This document shows, piece by piece, positions 10,791-22,687 of a stretch of 64,000 bases of DNA. Source of the stretch: Aedes albopictus. Its lineage: Eukaryota > Arthropoda > Insecta > Diptera > Culicidae. The stretch lies in NCBI RefSeq assembly GCF_035046485.1, contig NC_085138.1, forward strand, positions 8,532,823-8,596,822, in the 5' to 3' direction. The position numbers were made by a program, and so were the translations under genes. Positions within the stretch are counted from its first letter, which is position 1. The number at the start of each line of letters is the position of its first letter. The notes under the pieces were generated by a model that was given only the letters and a program-made list of their open reading frames with translations, made no database searches and was not told where the DNA came from.

Positions 10791-13700
10791 CTATGTGAGT
10801 ATAGAGACCTTATTCGTAATACAGCGAGTTACATTTGTAGATTTAATGACACATACTCAAGGGAGTTCTTGAAGATCCTAAACTGTCATTGAACTCTCTG
10901 ATTGGCAGTGTATGCGGCTGTGTGAGCATGACCTTTGTTCATAGTGCTTCAAATGATATCTTGTTATGCTAAATAGTAGATCTAATGACCTATACTCTCG
11001 GGTGTTCTTTGATTCCCCAATGTGTCATGCAATCCTAAAGATCCTCACAAATTATGTATTGTATAGTAACATATAGTATAGTATATTGGGATTACATGGA
11101 AATTCAAATATTATTCTTTGCGTAAGATATAAAACGTAGCCGTAAGTGTGAAAATTACGCATTACTCATTCACCGGTACACGCACACCCAACTACGTCGT
11201 GAAAGATAGATAGAACAGTGATAATACGAAAGCATCATCGTTTCAAAAGAAGGCATCAATTGAAGAATAGTTAGTAAATAAGCGCGCGGCGTGTATGTAC
11301 TAGGCAAAAAGCCCATGCGGGGTGAAACGCGAGTGATATAAGTGTCGCATGAAGAAGACAGTGAGCAAACCATACACAAAGAGATCCGTCATTGAGCGTG
11401 TTGTTATCGTTGCTGATAACAAGTTTCAATATCAATAAGAGTTGTACATATATTTTCTTAGATTCCACTGAAGTGTGTACGTACATGAGTAATCAAGGGT
11501 TCGACTCCGGAGGCGGCAAGGCCCTTACAGTTTCGGGAGACAAGGTCAACGTTTCGTGCCTGAGCTTGAGGTGTAAACAGTGATTAATTCCTATCAATAC
11601 CATCGGAGAAAATACAGTACCAGCTGAGATACACATTGGAAAGTACTTTGAGGAGTCCTAAGAAGAACGGGTTCAAGACAATCCTTCTGGAAGTGTGAGA
11701 ACAGTGAGCACAGAGAGGGAGATCGAAAGCAAGGACAACGTCTAAAGGAAGGGTTGGTGAGTACATTCCTCTTTCTCTTGTTTCTCTCATAGTCAGTAGT
11801 TTTCAACTACATTGTGAATGACGAGTCGAAGAAAAATAATATAGGGTGCCTTTTTTATTTTGTTTGTTTTTTTTTCTGACTGGTCACTGCCCTATACCTC
11901 GTATCTATAGAAACACTGCAAGCAGTCTGATTAAAGTAAAATTGTTACATAATAAAGATATTTATACTTCATGCTTATCAGTAGAAAATGCAATTCTAAT
12001 GCAACTCAATCCACTAACACTCAAACAATGTTCAACACTTCACCAAATTTGTTTTTTGTCGAAACCATGGTTCGAAACAATATCAAATATCATTGTTCGA
12101 AGCAGATCCCAAGTAGGTAACAGAACTAGCTTAATAACAGTTTCTTAAGCTAAAGTTTGTTTAAGAGTGCTTTGTTCCACTCTTGTACAGCAAACATGTT
12201 TGTTGGGATATCACGAGTCGCACCAGATAAGTGATTCGATTATGAACTGGGAAACACTGCTTTAGAACTCATTCTCTCGAAACGTAGATCGATCGCTCTT
12301 TCATCGAGATGTTGTCTCGCGAGTAGCATCGCTATATTCGCGAGTCGTTGAGGGATGGGAAAAGAGATGTCACAGATGGTGTGTAGGGTGAACGCGGCAC
12401 ATCGGTTGTTGATTGTACGAAAGCACGTTTCATCCACCGTACTACTGTTACCTCTCTAAATTTCCCGTATATAATAGCTAAGAAGATGTATGTGGAACAT
12501 TAGCGACGGAGCCTCACGTGTTATTTAGAACCTGAAGCAAAGGGGAAGTTCGTAAGAACCTGTGAGCAAGCGGAAACATCATATTCGGGTAGCACATTGT
12601 CGACCTACCCTACCTTGGAATTATGTATATGAACGAACACACTACACACACCTTGTACAGGCGAACTGCCGACAGAATTGCAGCTGTTGCTGCGTGTCCT
12701 TAGTCAGGACGTTTTATGTTTTTTTAGGGTCTTATAAATATTTCCTTCGACTTGATCGAATAATGTTTCCGTCTGGAAGAAGTACCCATACATTAAGCGG
12801 GGAATAGTTTCTTTCAAACGGCAAAAACCGTTTCGGAGAGCTATGAAGAAAGAGCCTACATAAGTACTGCGTTTCATGTGCGTGTTGTACTTACTTTTAA
12901 ATGTACGTATATATTAATGAAGTGGCTGCTGAGAAGCATGGAAAGTAGTCACGAAAGTGCTATTAATAGTTTTACATTAGTTATTGGTGGAGGTGGAGGT
13001 AAGTTGAACTTGACGCCCGAGAATTATCATGCAAGGCTATATGTACTTATAACTGATAGAATAATTATACGGTCTATATTCGACTCATACTAATAATCAT
13101 AATATATACTGATTATACAATGCACAATATTGAACAATAACAACATTCCTTGACCATCGACCCGACCGCTTGAGGGTTAATAAAGACGCCTTTACCCCTT
13201 TTGGAGATTTGAATATAATTCACGGAAAACCCGGTGCCGTCACCAATTCTCATTTTCGTTCACGCAGAACGGATAAACATCTTGTGATCGATTAGCACAT
13301 ATTGAGGTAAACTTATCCATTGCCTGTCCCAATGTAGAGCAGCAAAGCATCATGAAAAAAAAACTTTACAAATTTAAGAGCAAAAAAAAAATGGACAATA
13401 TGAATTATGGGTAGGTATCCAACGAAATTTAGTGGAGAATGGTCGAAATGTTTCATAATAATTTAAATTTACATAGTCCACAATATTGTGCTCTGTTTGC
13501 GATTTCCACTGCAGTACTTTCATTACCTTGAAGGTACCTATATTATTACATTTTTCCTAGATAAGCATTTCTCATACTTGTCGCCCCCTTGAAGTTGATG
13601 ACTCATCAATGATGAGTTTGAAATGTTAAAATTACGTTTAAATTCCTGTACTCTGATGATTGTACTGGTCAGTGGTCCGAAAACTATTTACAGTAGTAGT
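10791..13700. other. 2.9-kb stretch with no recognisable gene
   Basis: Two weakly similar units near 10795-11040 suggest an old tandem repeat. Open frames up to 100 codons overlap in several phases around 11170-12150 and 12240-13093, without known domains. At 12996 the sequence GGAGGTAAGT would make a strong splice donor. This could be host noncoding sequence or an unknown element, and I cannot decide which. Confidence 0.3.
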
Positions 13701-13704
13701 TCTA

Positions 13705-14540
13705 GGATGGGATCTGGTATTCGCGGCATTTCTGGAACATTTGCCTAGGGGTGAAGATCTGTTCCGTTGTCGAGCGGCCATCGACGAAGCCGGCTTGATA
13801 GCTTCCCATAAACTCATTCACTTTCAGTATAATACAACGGAAGATGATCTAAGATAGCAATTTGTAGGCGGCATTCAGAATTGATTGATTGATTGATTGA
13901 TTTGTCTTTATTAGAGAGACTTCAGAATTGTGATCCCTCGGAAGTTCTTACACTCCAGCTTGTCAGCTTTTTTTCAGATGGGGCATATGATGCGTTCCTT
14001 CCACTCTTCTGGTAGCTGTTCGTTCTCCCAGATCCGGACTATTAGCAGGTGCAGGCAGGTGGTCAGCTTTTTTGGGCCAATCTTGATGAGTTTAGCTCCG
14101 ATAGGCCTTATCATTTGACTTATTGTTCTTAAGCTGCTGGATAGCATCCTTAACTTCCCCAAACGTAAGAGTTCGCTAGTTGTTTCTCCTTGCTGAACGG
14201 ACGTAGTGCTGCTTCCACCTTTTGATCACATCATGACCGTCCGTCAGGGTTGCGTATTCACTTCTTGTTAGTTCCTACTTGATGAAAACTAAACTACCAC
14301 GCCGTCCTAATCATCTTCTTTGTCGTTCTGAACTAACGAATAGCTCTATTAATGCTTCATACCGAAATCGTTTCCGCAGCTACTTATGTTATCCACACTG
14401 TTGACATTCTCGTCAATGTATTGCTTTCACCTTTCAATCATCTCCCGTCTGTCCGTCAATCCGTGCTTCTCTCTGTACATTCAGACTCGCGAGACGAAGC
14501 CCTATCGTGTTACGTTTACTTTTCGTACTTATATTTGTTC
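13705..14540 (-). pseudogene. RTE-clade LINE fragment, decayed
   Basis: Read on the minus strand, several frames match the intact RTE at 49197-52591. A linker piece around 14430-14500 corresponds to REVIERWKQHFDQH. A block at 13974-14162 reads LIKIGPKKLTTCLH and WENEQLPEEWKERIICPI. Residues around 13710-13800 match the region before the QAGF motif. Endonuclease and the catalytic FADD region are absent, and stops and shifts separate the blocks. It is interrupted by a 37-bp insertion at 13884-13920. Confidence 0.8.
13884..13920 (-). mobile_element. 37-bp, extremely 5'-truncated retroposed tail
   Basis: TTCAGAATTG occurs at 13874-13883 and again at 13921-13930, enclosing 37 bp that on the minus strand end AATAAAGACAAATCAATCAA. 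The AATAAA signal plus a (TCAA)n tail and a 10-bp target duplication show a LINE-type insertion truncated almost to nothing. It lies inside an older RTE fragment. Confidence 0.7.
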
Positions 14541-14676
14541 TTCTTCTTTTTCTTTGTGCTCTGTCCCCACTTCTGTTTGTATCGTATCTCATTATGCCAA
14601 GCCCCATACCGCGAGGGTGAATCTTCAACACGAAAACAGCCGCTCGTTTGATTGCTGGACACTAGCGAATCTGATG

Positions 14677-15038
14677 CAGTTGACTCTCTACATCTCGATA
14701 TTGAAGGGACCATCGAGATAGGGAGAGATCGAACTCAAGAACCAATTTGTAATGCACACTAGATTGTCCGTAACTAGGAAAAACCGTCAACAAACAGATG
14801 TCATTTTGCCTGCCCAGAATGTTTTGCACCTAATAAACGAGATCTAGCAACCTGTAAAAACGGGCATATCGACATATGGAGAGAAAATCTAGAACAAAAA
14901 CGAACGAGATCGCATCGAGATAGAGAGATGTCGAGATAAGGAGATATCGATATGTAGAAAGGTAAAATGTATGCAGATTGAAGGGACCGATCAAACCATC
15001 GATATAGGGAGAGATATCGAGATGTAGAACATCGACTG
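14677..15038. mobile_element. TIR element with ATCGAGATAGGGAGA motifs, copy 1
   Basis: The left end is CAGTTGACTCTCTACATCTC and the right end on the minus strand starts CAGTCGATGTTCTACATCTC. A motif of the type CATCGAGATAGGGAGAGAT recurs beneath both ends. A second copy at 34539-34919 aligns over nearly its full length. No target duplication is evident, and the element encodes nothing. Confidence 0.75.
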
Positions 15039-15316
15039 TACAGCGAGCATAGGGCGGGAGCGAGGCGCGCTTTGATGATTTTTTATAACTCCAAGGAAAT
15101 TCATTCCAATCTAGTTTTCCAAGTGAAATTTTTACCACGAAAAGTGAAAGTTTCTACCACGAAACTTCAAATTTGTTCAAAGATAAACATCAGTTCTGTG
15201 CCCATGCCGTCTGCGCTACGTTTTCTTCCTTTTAAATCTCCTCATCGAATAAATTCAAGACTAACAATTGAAAAAAACCGCACCAACATTTTGTAAACAA
15301 ACATGTTTTGGTCGAT
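15039..15316. other. Unassigned interval
   Basis: No features are recognised between the TIR element and the next MITE. Confidence 0.35.
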
Positions 15317-15319
15317 TTA

Positions 15320-15433
15320 GGGCCTTCTGTGCCCACCCACCCACACGCATACCTCATCACCACTAACTGAAAGCACAAACATCGAGCTATCTCATAGTGG
15401 TTATAAGATGCGTGGATGGATCTCAGAAGGCCC
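15320..15433. mobile_element. Harbinger-type MITE, 114 bp, TTA duplication
   Basis: The ends are GGGCCTTCTG and its inverted copy, with TTA at 15317-15319 and 15434-15436. The short TIR and TWA-type target duplication fit the Harbinger type. Confidence 0.6.
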
Positions 15434-15792
15434 TTAGTCAACAGAAATGTGTTTGTTTACTCAAGGTTGATAAGGCCTTTTCAATTGTTGGTCTTAAATT
15501 ACTCCATCGACATCGTTCCACTTACACTTCAAATTTTGGAGTCACCTCCTCAAAATATGTCATTTTTAGGGCCATAGCTCTGTTAATTTACGTCCAATTT
15601 GAAGAACCATATCTCATTCAAAAGATTTTAACATGATTTAGGAGAAACTTCTTCAAACATTTATTAGAATGTAAATTTAACTAAAAGTTGTCAAAAATAA
15701 TTAAAATTGAAATCAAGGTGACAAATATACCAACAAATCACTTTTTCATACTACGTTACCCCAAACTTCTTAAGTTACCCCAAACTTTTGGC

Positions 15793-16051
15793 TTACACAG
15801 ATCGAAAAAAGAATGTAAAATTCTGTGGCATATGATGCACATACTTGGAGCGTGGGATATCATAGAAATTTACATGACATATCATGTAAAGTTCATGAAA
15901 TATCATGTAAACTTCCATTCTATGTCATGTAATTCAGCATGACTCTGAGAGTTTACATGACATATAACACAAATTTACATGATATATCATGTAAACCATC
16001 ATAACATTAAGTTTACATGACGTGTAAATCTCATGATTTTTATCTGTGTAA
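15793..16051. mobile_element. MITE built of TTTACATGA-palindrome units
   Basis: The termini TTACACAGAT and ATCTGTGTAA are inverted repeats. Inside, variants of the near-palindrome TTTACATGATATATCATGTA recur about five times. There is no coding capacity. Confidence 0.65.
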
Positions 16052-16505
16052 TAAATTTACTCAATAACTTTTTTTCTGGATTTTTTAGCTAAGTGTACAT
16101 GTTATGAAGCCACCACCACACAGTAGTGCGTTGCTGAACAAAAGCCAGCCAAAACTTCTTACTCAAATTCATCAAAAACATGGAAAGCACGTAATCTATC
16201 CCAAACTTTCGCACAGTAAATCAAAATCCAATCAAAAGCACCGTTCTTAGGCTTACAAAATCACACAACCGCATCGCTGGGGCGCGCATTCTTCTATAGT
16301 TTTTCATCAATTTTGACGCAAAAAAACAAGTTATTTACCAAGAATATCGAAGGATATTTTAACACCGGTTACATACTTCCAAAACATTTTAAATTGTTAT
16401 AAGGAAAATGCGAATTTCCATGGGGATGGGATTTCTATATAAAATCCCATAAAAACTTCAATCGCGATGCGCAAAATGTAGACACAGCTAATTGCGCTTA
16501 CACGC
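16052..16505. other. Unassigned interval
   Basis: AT-rich sequence with no identifiable feature. Confidence 0.35.
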
Positions 16506-16507
16506 TA

Positions 16508-16801
16508 ACGCCGCTCAGCACAAAAGTGCATAATTTCCAGACTACACCAAAAATGTGTAACCCTTGCACATTCACAAAATCAGCTCCTGTGTCCGCAAAA
16601 TCGTTGAATACGCAAAAATTTTTGTACAGCAATCTAGCTAGGTTTACTAGTGACCTTGGAAAACAAAAAAAATACCGACATTTCGCATCTAGACGAGTGT
16701 ACGAGCTGTTTTTGAAAATGTGTAACTGTAACACATTTTTGTGTGGTCTGGAAATTATGCACTTATGAGTAGGGCTTACACATTTTAGTGCTGAGCGGTT
16801 T
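16508..16801. mobile_element. TIR MITE, 294 bp
   Basis: CCGCTCAGCAC near the left end and its inverted copy near the right end are joined by further inverted blocks, including GTGCATAATTTCCAGAC. TA lies at 16506-16507 and 16802-16803. The block AAAAATGTGTAAC is also inverted within it. Confidence 0.6.
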
Positions 16802-16831
16802 TACTGTGTAAATTTTGCACAGTCATTCACT

Positions 16832-16984
16832 GCCGTGTGCAGCATAGTTGTCCCATGTTAACCCATAATTATGTGGCCGACAGGGAACCCGGGTACCCAG
16901 CTCCCATTTTAAAAGCATAGTGTCGGATACATAACGGTTAATAGGGATTTCCATAGAACATGAAACAACTATGCTGTACACGGC
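16832..16984. repeat. Fold-back MITE, 153 bp
   Basis: GCCGTGTGCAGCATAGTTGT at the left pairs with the right end, whose minus strand reads GCCGTGTACAGCATAGTTGT. No target duplication is obvious. Confidence 0.6.
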
Positions 16985-17039
16985 TGTTCAGGGCTCCCTG
17001 GCAATTCACACGTTTTGTAGTTCTTATTATTTAACTCAA

Positions 17040-17205
17040 TTGAAGTTGGAATGTCTGCTATTTTATTTGGCGACTTAACATGAATTTACTCTTGATTGAT
17101 TTCTAAGCCTACTGTCGATAAACGTTCCTCTAACCAACGCTTCCACTTTTTTTTCTCTAATTCCTCACAACTTCTTGTTATAATTAGAACATCATCTGCA
17201 ACAAC
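17040..17205 (-). pseudogene. Reverse transcriptase remnant (ADD motif)
   Basis: The minus strand reads VVADDVLIITRSCEELE, then KWKRWLEERLSTVGLEIN and a stop. This fits the catalytic YADD region and following helix of a non-LTR reverse transcriptase with the Y replaced. Only about 50 codons survive and the clade cannot be set. The TA-flanked element starting at 17214 appears to cut it off. Confidence 0.5.
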
Positions 17206-17213
17206 TAATAGTA

Positions 17214-18624
17214 AGGTGGGGCGGGGCAAGATGGGTCAGTCCCATTTTCCGGCGCATTACTCATGTTTTGATTATGTTAATAATTTTGTTAGATGACCAG
17301 CATGAATATACAAAAGTTAGAGGCATTGCTGATTGAAAAATTATTCACTCTCATTGGAAATGAAAAATGAAATGGTTTTTAGCCATTTTTCTTATGCGAT
17401 ACATTTCATATAATCTCCAAAACGGCCGCGGGGCAAGATGGGTCACCTTCAATTTTGAACGTATTTTTGGAGCATTCAAATGTTATTTATTTTTTATTAC
17501 AAGACTATCTCATAAATGACTTCAATCAAGCGGAATGAACGCTCAAAATTATAATATAAAATTATGATATTTTTAAAGTGAAAACATCGATTTTCAAGTC
17601 GCCTTAGGACCACTCAAATCGAAAAGTTTTTTTATATTCCAAATGAATTTATAAAACGTTTACTAGTAGCTCTTGTTTACTCAGTATGGATATGGAGTAT
17701 GAGTTGAGAAAATGTGAATTACATAAAAGGTGACCCATCTTACCCCGTACTTTTTTCACGGCGCAAAATCGATCACTTTTTAAAACTACTTGTTTAACAT
17801 CATATTTTGTATTTAATGAACTTTTTATCGACTTTTAGCATAGCTAACTAGTGTCTATACTGGGTTCCAGGTCACTGTGGCATTGAAGGAAATGAAATGG
17901 CAGACGAGCTTGCTAAAAGTGGTTCCAATTTACATTTTGCTGGCCCAGAACCATTCTGTGGTATATCAAACTGTACAATTAAAATGGACCTGAAACGCTG
18001 GGCTGACCAGAGGGTGATATCCAATTGGATGGACGTTAAAAATTGCAATCAGTCAAAACGATTTATAACACCACATGCTTATAAAACCAAAAAGCTCTTA
18101 GAGCTCAACAAGAGAGCTCTATGTACATACACTGGCCTAGTAACTGGACACTGCCCGAGCAGGTATCACTTGAAAAATATTGGCCATATTCAGAGTGATA
18201 TCTGTCGTTTCTGTAATATGGAACGTGAAACCTCGGAACATCTGCTTTGCAGTTGTGGTGCTTTATACACGCGCAGGCAAAGATTTCTAAACAGTGGTTG
18301 CTTGCAACCCAGTGAGATCTGGTCTGCAAAACCTGGGAAGGTCTTGGAGTTTATCAATTCCATTGCACCTGACTGGGAGACGACGCGTCGTGGCAGTAGC
18401 TGATTACTTGACACATGGTAATTAGCTGGCTAGATGCGAATTTCAAAACGGGACATGCCACAAAAGTTCAGCCTATTGGACGTAGTGGCTTAATTTCCCC
18501 AACAGGGGAGGAAAAAAAAAACTAGTGTATTAAAGAGTAGCGGACGAATACAAACCACTACGATTTGTATTTACAAAGTTATGGTGATCCATCCTTAGGT
18601 GACCCATCTTGCCCCACCCCACCC
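17214..18624. mobile_element. TA-flanked element with GGGGCAAGATGGGTCA repeats
   Basis: The left end AGGTGGGGCGGGGCAAGATG matches the minus strand of the right end GGGTGGGGTGGGGCAAGATG. TA flanks both sides (17212-17213, 18625-18626). Further copies of the motif lie near 17428 (same sense) and 17730 (opposite). The element is about 740 bp without a nested 5'-truncated LINE (17855-18519). It carries no transposase. Confidence 0.7.
17855..18519 (+). pseudogene. 5'-truncated LINE: RNase H and C-terminal zinc motif
   Basis: AACTAGTGT at 17846-17854 and 18520-18528 brackets an insert that ends in an A-run. Its frame opens at the first base and runs to a stop at 18403. It reads WVPGHCGIEGNEMADELAKS, the end of an RNase H domain, followed by a C-x2-C...H...C type segment (CRFCNMERETSEHLLC). 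RNase H plus a C-terminal zinc motif fits LOA/I-type LINEs. Endonuclease, reverse transcriptase and most of RNase H are missing, as usual for 5' truncation. The frame is unbroken, so the insertion is not very old. Confidence 0.8.
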
Positions 18625-18639
18625 TAATGGACGTTCCAT

Positions 18640-19189
18640 TACAGGTCAGACTCGATCAAGGTATGTAAAAGGAAGGTAATCCAATATGATATATCATACA
18701 ATCCACCATATTGGAATTCGGAATGACAGCTGGCCAGTTTGTTTTGATTTGTGGCAGAGCCTCGAAGCGAGATCACTTTTGTGCACTTTTTCTCCACGTT
18801 CCATCCCAAAGACTTTGGGGATACGTTCCGACGTACCTCCCCAAAGAAATTCGTGGTTGTATCGAGCAGTGTTTGCCGGACAAAGGATCGGAAATTGGTT
18901 CACCAGTCAGACAAATCACGGCTAAATATTCCAATTATTTCCCGACTGCATCTGACGCTCTTTGGTTGATGACAACCGCTTCCCGCCGACTTAAGGATCC
19001 TCCTGCTAGTATCTGTCATACCTGGGTATCAACGGCTTGATGGGCACAGCTAGTCCTTGCCACCCATCTTCCCTATCACTATTTGTCGCCCAAAAAGTTA
19101 CAACTCCGGTGAAATACCCATGCTAAAAACTTAGAAACTGCTCTAGCTCTGCCACTACGACAAAAATTTTCACTTGTGTTAGGGTAAAC
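18640..19189 (+). other. Unassigned region with a 109-codon frame
   Basis: A plus-strand frame at 18711-19040 (FVLICGRASKRDH, then YVPTYLPKEIRGCIEQCLPD) has balanced composition, but I cannot assign it to a family. Other phases are also open over part of it. It may be a decayed transposon protein. Confidence 0.3.
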
Positions 19190-19200
19190 AACTCCTAGCA

Positions 19201-19377
19201 TGGAGCGGACCTGGTGTGATGGTTAGAACACTTGACTATCACGCCGAGGACCTGGGATCGAATCCCACTCCCGACAAACTCACAAATGTGGGTTCTTCCT
19301 TCGGAAGGGAAGTAAAGCGTGGGTCCCGAGATGAACTAGCCAAGGGCTAAAAATCTCGTTAATACAGATAAAAAAAA
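19201..19377 (+). mobile_element. tRNA-derived SINE with 11-bp target duplication
   Basis: The A box TGGTGTGATGG (19212-19222) and B box GGATCGAATCC (19255-19265) head the element. It ends in AATACAGATA followed by an A-run. AACTCCTAGCA flanks both sides (19190-19200, 19378-19388). Copies with their own duplications lie at 33915-34104 (minus) and 41408-41597. It differs from Feilai. I do not assign a family name. Confidence 0.85.
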
Positions 19378-19388
19378 AACTCCTAGCA

Positions 19389-21309
19389 ACCCTAGCAACC
19401 CCGCAGAAACCGATAGAGTGCAGCGTAAACAAACTCGCCAGCAGTCGCCCCCACCACCCCCGTCATAAGCCTCTCCCCGCATCTACTGACTGCGTATATG
19501 CCAGTACCTTCCATTAAATTTACCTTGGACTCGATTATCCAAAGTCAGATTCTAAAGCTTCCCAAACATATATCTGGCAAATGGAAAGATGTACAACGCT
19601 GAAATTTTTACTGGTTGTTAATGAAAGTTAGCTTGATAAAATGTTAAAATGCCAGCTTCATACAACATTCCATTCCCGAGATATATGCACTTTCCGCATG
19701 ATTTAATTAAATAAAGAGGTGACAAAGTGCACCCTTACTTAATTCCATATCTCTATCAATTTCTTTTGACAACTGATTTTGCCATTTAACCCTTCTTCTA
19801 TCTTCATTCGAATACAATAAAACCCTGTTAATTATGTGTGTTGGAACTTTTAAATCTAGTATTGTCTAAAGAGACAATATATGTATTGCTCTCCAGCATT
19901 ACAGTAATTCTCCATAATACTATGTGTGATGAAAATGTGGTCGTAGAAACGCAAACTGTTAGAGGCTTGAAACTTTAGGATTTTCTCAATTTGAACGTAA
20001 CTTTCGACAAAAAAAACAAAAAAAAAATGATGAAGGTCTTTTTGAACTCCTTATATCTTATAAATGTTGTATAGCCGCAGTAGATGGTTTTATTGTTGAA
20101 TGTTGTTATACACAACGGACATGCAACGGAAGTATCAGTAGTTTTAAAAATATGCAGCATTCTAATTAACAAAGCCGATCAATGAATTTTATGATTTGTA
20201 CAAAACTGCAGAGATTTCAAAAACATTCTATGTCCTTGGAAGTTCGTAAAACAAAAAAAATACATGTTAACCCTTTAACGCTCATGGTGTCCGTAGAGCA
20301 CCATCACTTTTTCGCGAATCTCCCCTAAACTAGTTAACCTCAATATTGTAGAAGAGCTATTGTAACCTTATTCGAGTATTTTACACTCTAAATATTAGTT
20401 CAATAGTGAAACTATTGATAAACAATAAGTAACTATTGAATAAAAACTTTTATTCACGATTTTGATAAATTAAAATGATTTATAACAACTTTCGTACGAA
20501 CGCTTTATACTGAAAGCATTCAAAATTTTGAAATAAGTCGTGAAGGCGGGAAGGAATTAACAATGAGCAATCAACTTTAAATAACATAAGATGTTATTGA
20601 GAGACCAGATTCTGGTCTTCGATTATCCCGAATTTCTAAATAACCACGCAGTTTATTGTTGATACATTCTCCTTCAATATAAACCAAATAACAGGAGGTT
20701 TATTTTTCGTCAGAAATCGCTCTATTCTATTGAATTCTTTCCATTCTGAAAGCAGGTATCGGTCGTTCATCGGTATTCCTCTCACTAATTGAGCTGGTCC
20801 CGCGGTCGCAGTTGGTCGATGGAATGGGGAAATGTGTGCACGATGGTTGGAGTTTGTTTTATTAAACGCCTCCTCCGTTGGATGCATTTCTATATAATCA
20901 TAAACAACAAAGACCAGATGTGTACTGACTGACTGGCTGCATGGAGGCGTGCGTTCGTTGTCCGATGGACCTCGTCGACCGAGTCGTTCGTCCAGCACAT
21001 CCTGCGCGATGAATTCAATTAATTAATGCAGCACTCTATATGAGCCGCGCCTGAAATAGCTTATAAATGATGCCAAACACATATTTTCTAGAACGAGTAA
21101 AACGAAAAAAAAAAACTGCAAAGTGGCGGGCAGAATGGGCTCGTTGCATATTGGTATGAGACAGGTGGTTTTGTTCAAGTGTGTCACAAGTGTATCACAC
21201 TCCACTTGAGTAGAATGGGTAGAGCAGACGGTTTAATTACCAACTGGAGACCATCTGTATAATGAACTCAACTGTTTCGATTCAGTGCCTCACCGGTCGG
21301 CCATGCTAA
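19389..21309. other. Unassigned stretch
   Basis: Mostly AT-rich. A minus-strand frame at 20636-20998 (120 codons, reading RGIPMNDRYLLSEWKEFNRI) has more even composition but no domain that I know. Near 20271 a TTAA followed by CCCTTTAACG hints at a one-ended piggyBac-like remnant. Nothing else is supported. Confidence 0.3.
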
Positions 21310-21311
21310 TA

Positions 21312-21570
21312 TCTAGATTGAGTTTAAATAAGGGCGAAAGTAACATGAGAGAGTTCTCTTCATCGACTCTCTCTTCTTCAAATTAAAGTGACAAAATGCA
21401 AGTGTGGTTGCACTTTATGGTCATAAATCGCTAGTTTGCGATGCAATCTAGCGTTTAAGTGTAAAAAAGTTCAATTGAATTTGCATCTTGTCACTTTAAT
21501 TTGCAGAAGAGAGAGTCGACGAAGAGAACTCTCTCATGTTACTTTCGCCCTTATTTAAACTCAATCTAGA
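21312..21570. mobile_element. TA-flanked fold-back MITE, 259 bp
   Basis: TCTAGATTGAGTTTAAATAA at the left is exactly inverted at the right. The arms extend about 70 bp through GGGCGAAAGTAACATGAGAG with single mismatches. TA lies at 21310-21311 and 21571-21572. Confidence 0.8.
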
Positions 21571-21764
21571 TATACCTATGTATATCAAACGCTAATGTCC
21601 ATCCAGTCCGTATGTATCAAAAACCATAAAAACACAACATTTTTAAAAATAAAGTTCAAAAATTAGGAGGGTTAAGTTAAAAAATTAAGTGGTTTCTTCG
21701 GGTAATCCAAAACAAGACGTTTAGATTGACTAGACTAGACGGAGAGACAAAGAATCAGTTTGTA

Positions 21765-22035
21765 TACATATCGACAATGATTTTTCTTAAGGGACTAACT
21801 GACTTGATCGATTTCTCTTCATCGACTCTCTCTTTCGCTAATAACTTGATCAAAACAAACAAAATCATTATTCTTTTTGTTTCTAGAGCAAGATGTAGTC
21901 GTCGTCTTCGCATTTCAACCAAAAAATCTTTGGAAAACTTAATACACTTTCCGTAATAACACAAAGAGAGGATCGATGAAGAGAAATCGAAAATGTCAGT
22001 TAGGCCCTAATGAAGAATCAGTGTCGATATATGTA
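21765..22035. mobile_element. TIR MITE with GGGCCTAACTGA ends, copy 1
   Basis: The arms include AGGGACTAACTGAC at 21790 and its inverted form GTCAGTTAGGCCCT ending at 22008. Weaker inverted similarity continues outward to ATCGACA. A second copy lies inverted at 56690-57060 and carries a TTAA-flanked insertion that this copy lacks, so this one serves as an empty-site reference. Confidence 0.7.
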
Positions 22036-22687
22036 CTGTTGAAAGGTTATACGAATTTGATATTGGATCTCAAGCTGTAGATTGCTCAAGATCGCTCAAT
22101 AGAACAAATACATTGTTTACAGTTTGTAGAATAGCATATCTCCAGTCGAGAAAGAAATCCACATTCAATTGCAGCAGCCTACTGTGTTGCACCCGTTAGT
22201 GTGGTTATGATGGCACGACACGACAGTCACTTCTGTTTCTGTGTTCAACCCAAACAATGAGAAACTATGGTTACCAAATCGATTATGGTTATACAAAAAG
22301 GCCGCATGTCATGGCCACGTTTATGCATACACGTCTGATAGAAACATTCGTATATATATATATATATATTCGTATTCGACGTGTTCGTACCAAGAGAACT
22401 ATACACAGCACGGAACATTCTCTGCTGTTGGCAGTTAGTGAAAAGGATATGAATCTAATGGAAGTGACTCTATATACTATGTGTTCAGAGACCTGCATGT
22501 GGACCACCAGCAGTAGGTCCACTAAATGACAGTAAATGTAATTGTTGGGGATTTTTTATTATCGTACGAATTGGGCCGAAGGGTCTCAGATTTTCATGAA
22601 ACTTTTTCCACATGAGCCCTGCCATGAATATATGATCAAAAAAAAAAAATGAGAAAAATTCAGGGTCGCCTATTTTCCCGGAAAACT
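22036..22687. other. Unassigned interval with a TA microsatellite
   Basis: An alternating TA run lies at 22351-22369. Several short frames overlap on both strands around 22240-22530, none recognisable. Confidence 0.35.

Noticed and set aside
20271..20340. TTAA followed by CCCTTTAACG and a later TTAA, possible piggyBac-like MITE
   Set aside because: The right end does not match the left as an inverted repeat, so the boundaries cannot be supported.
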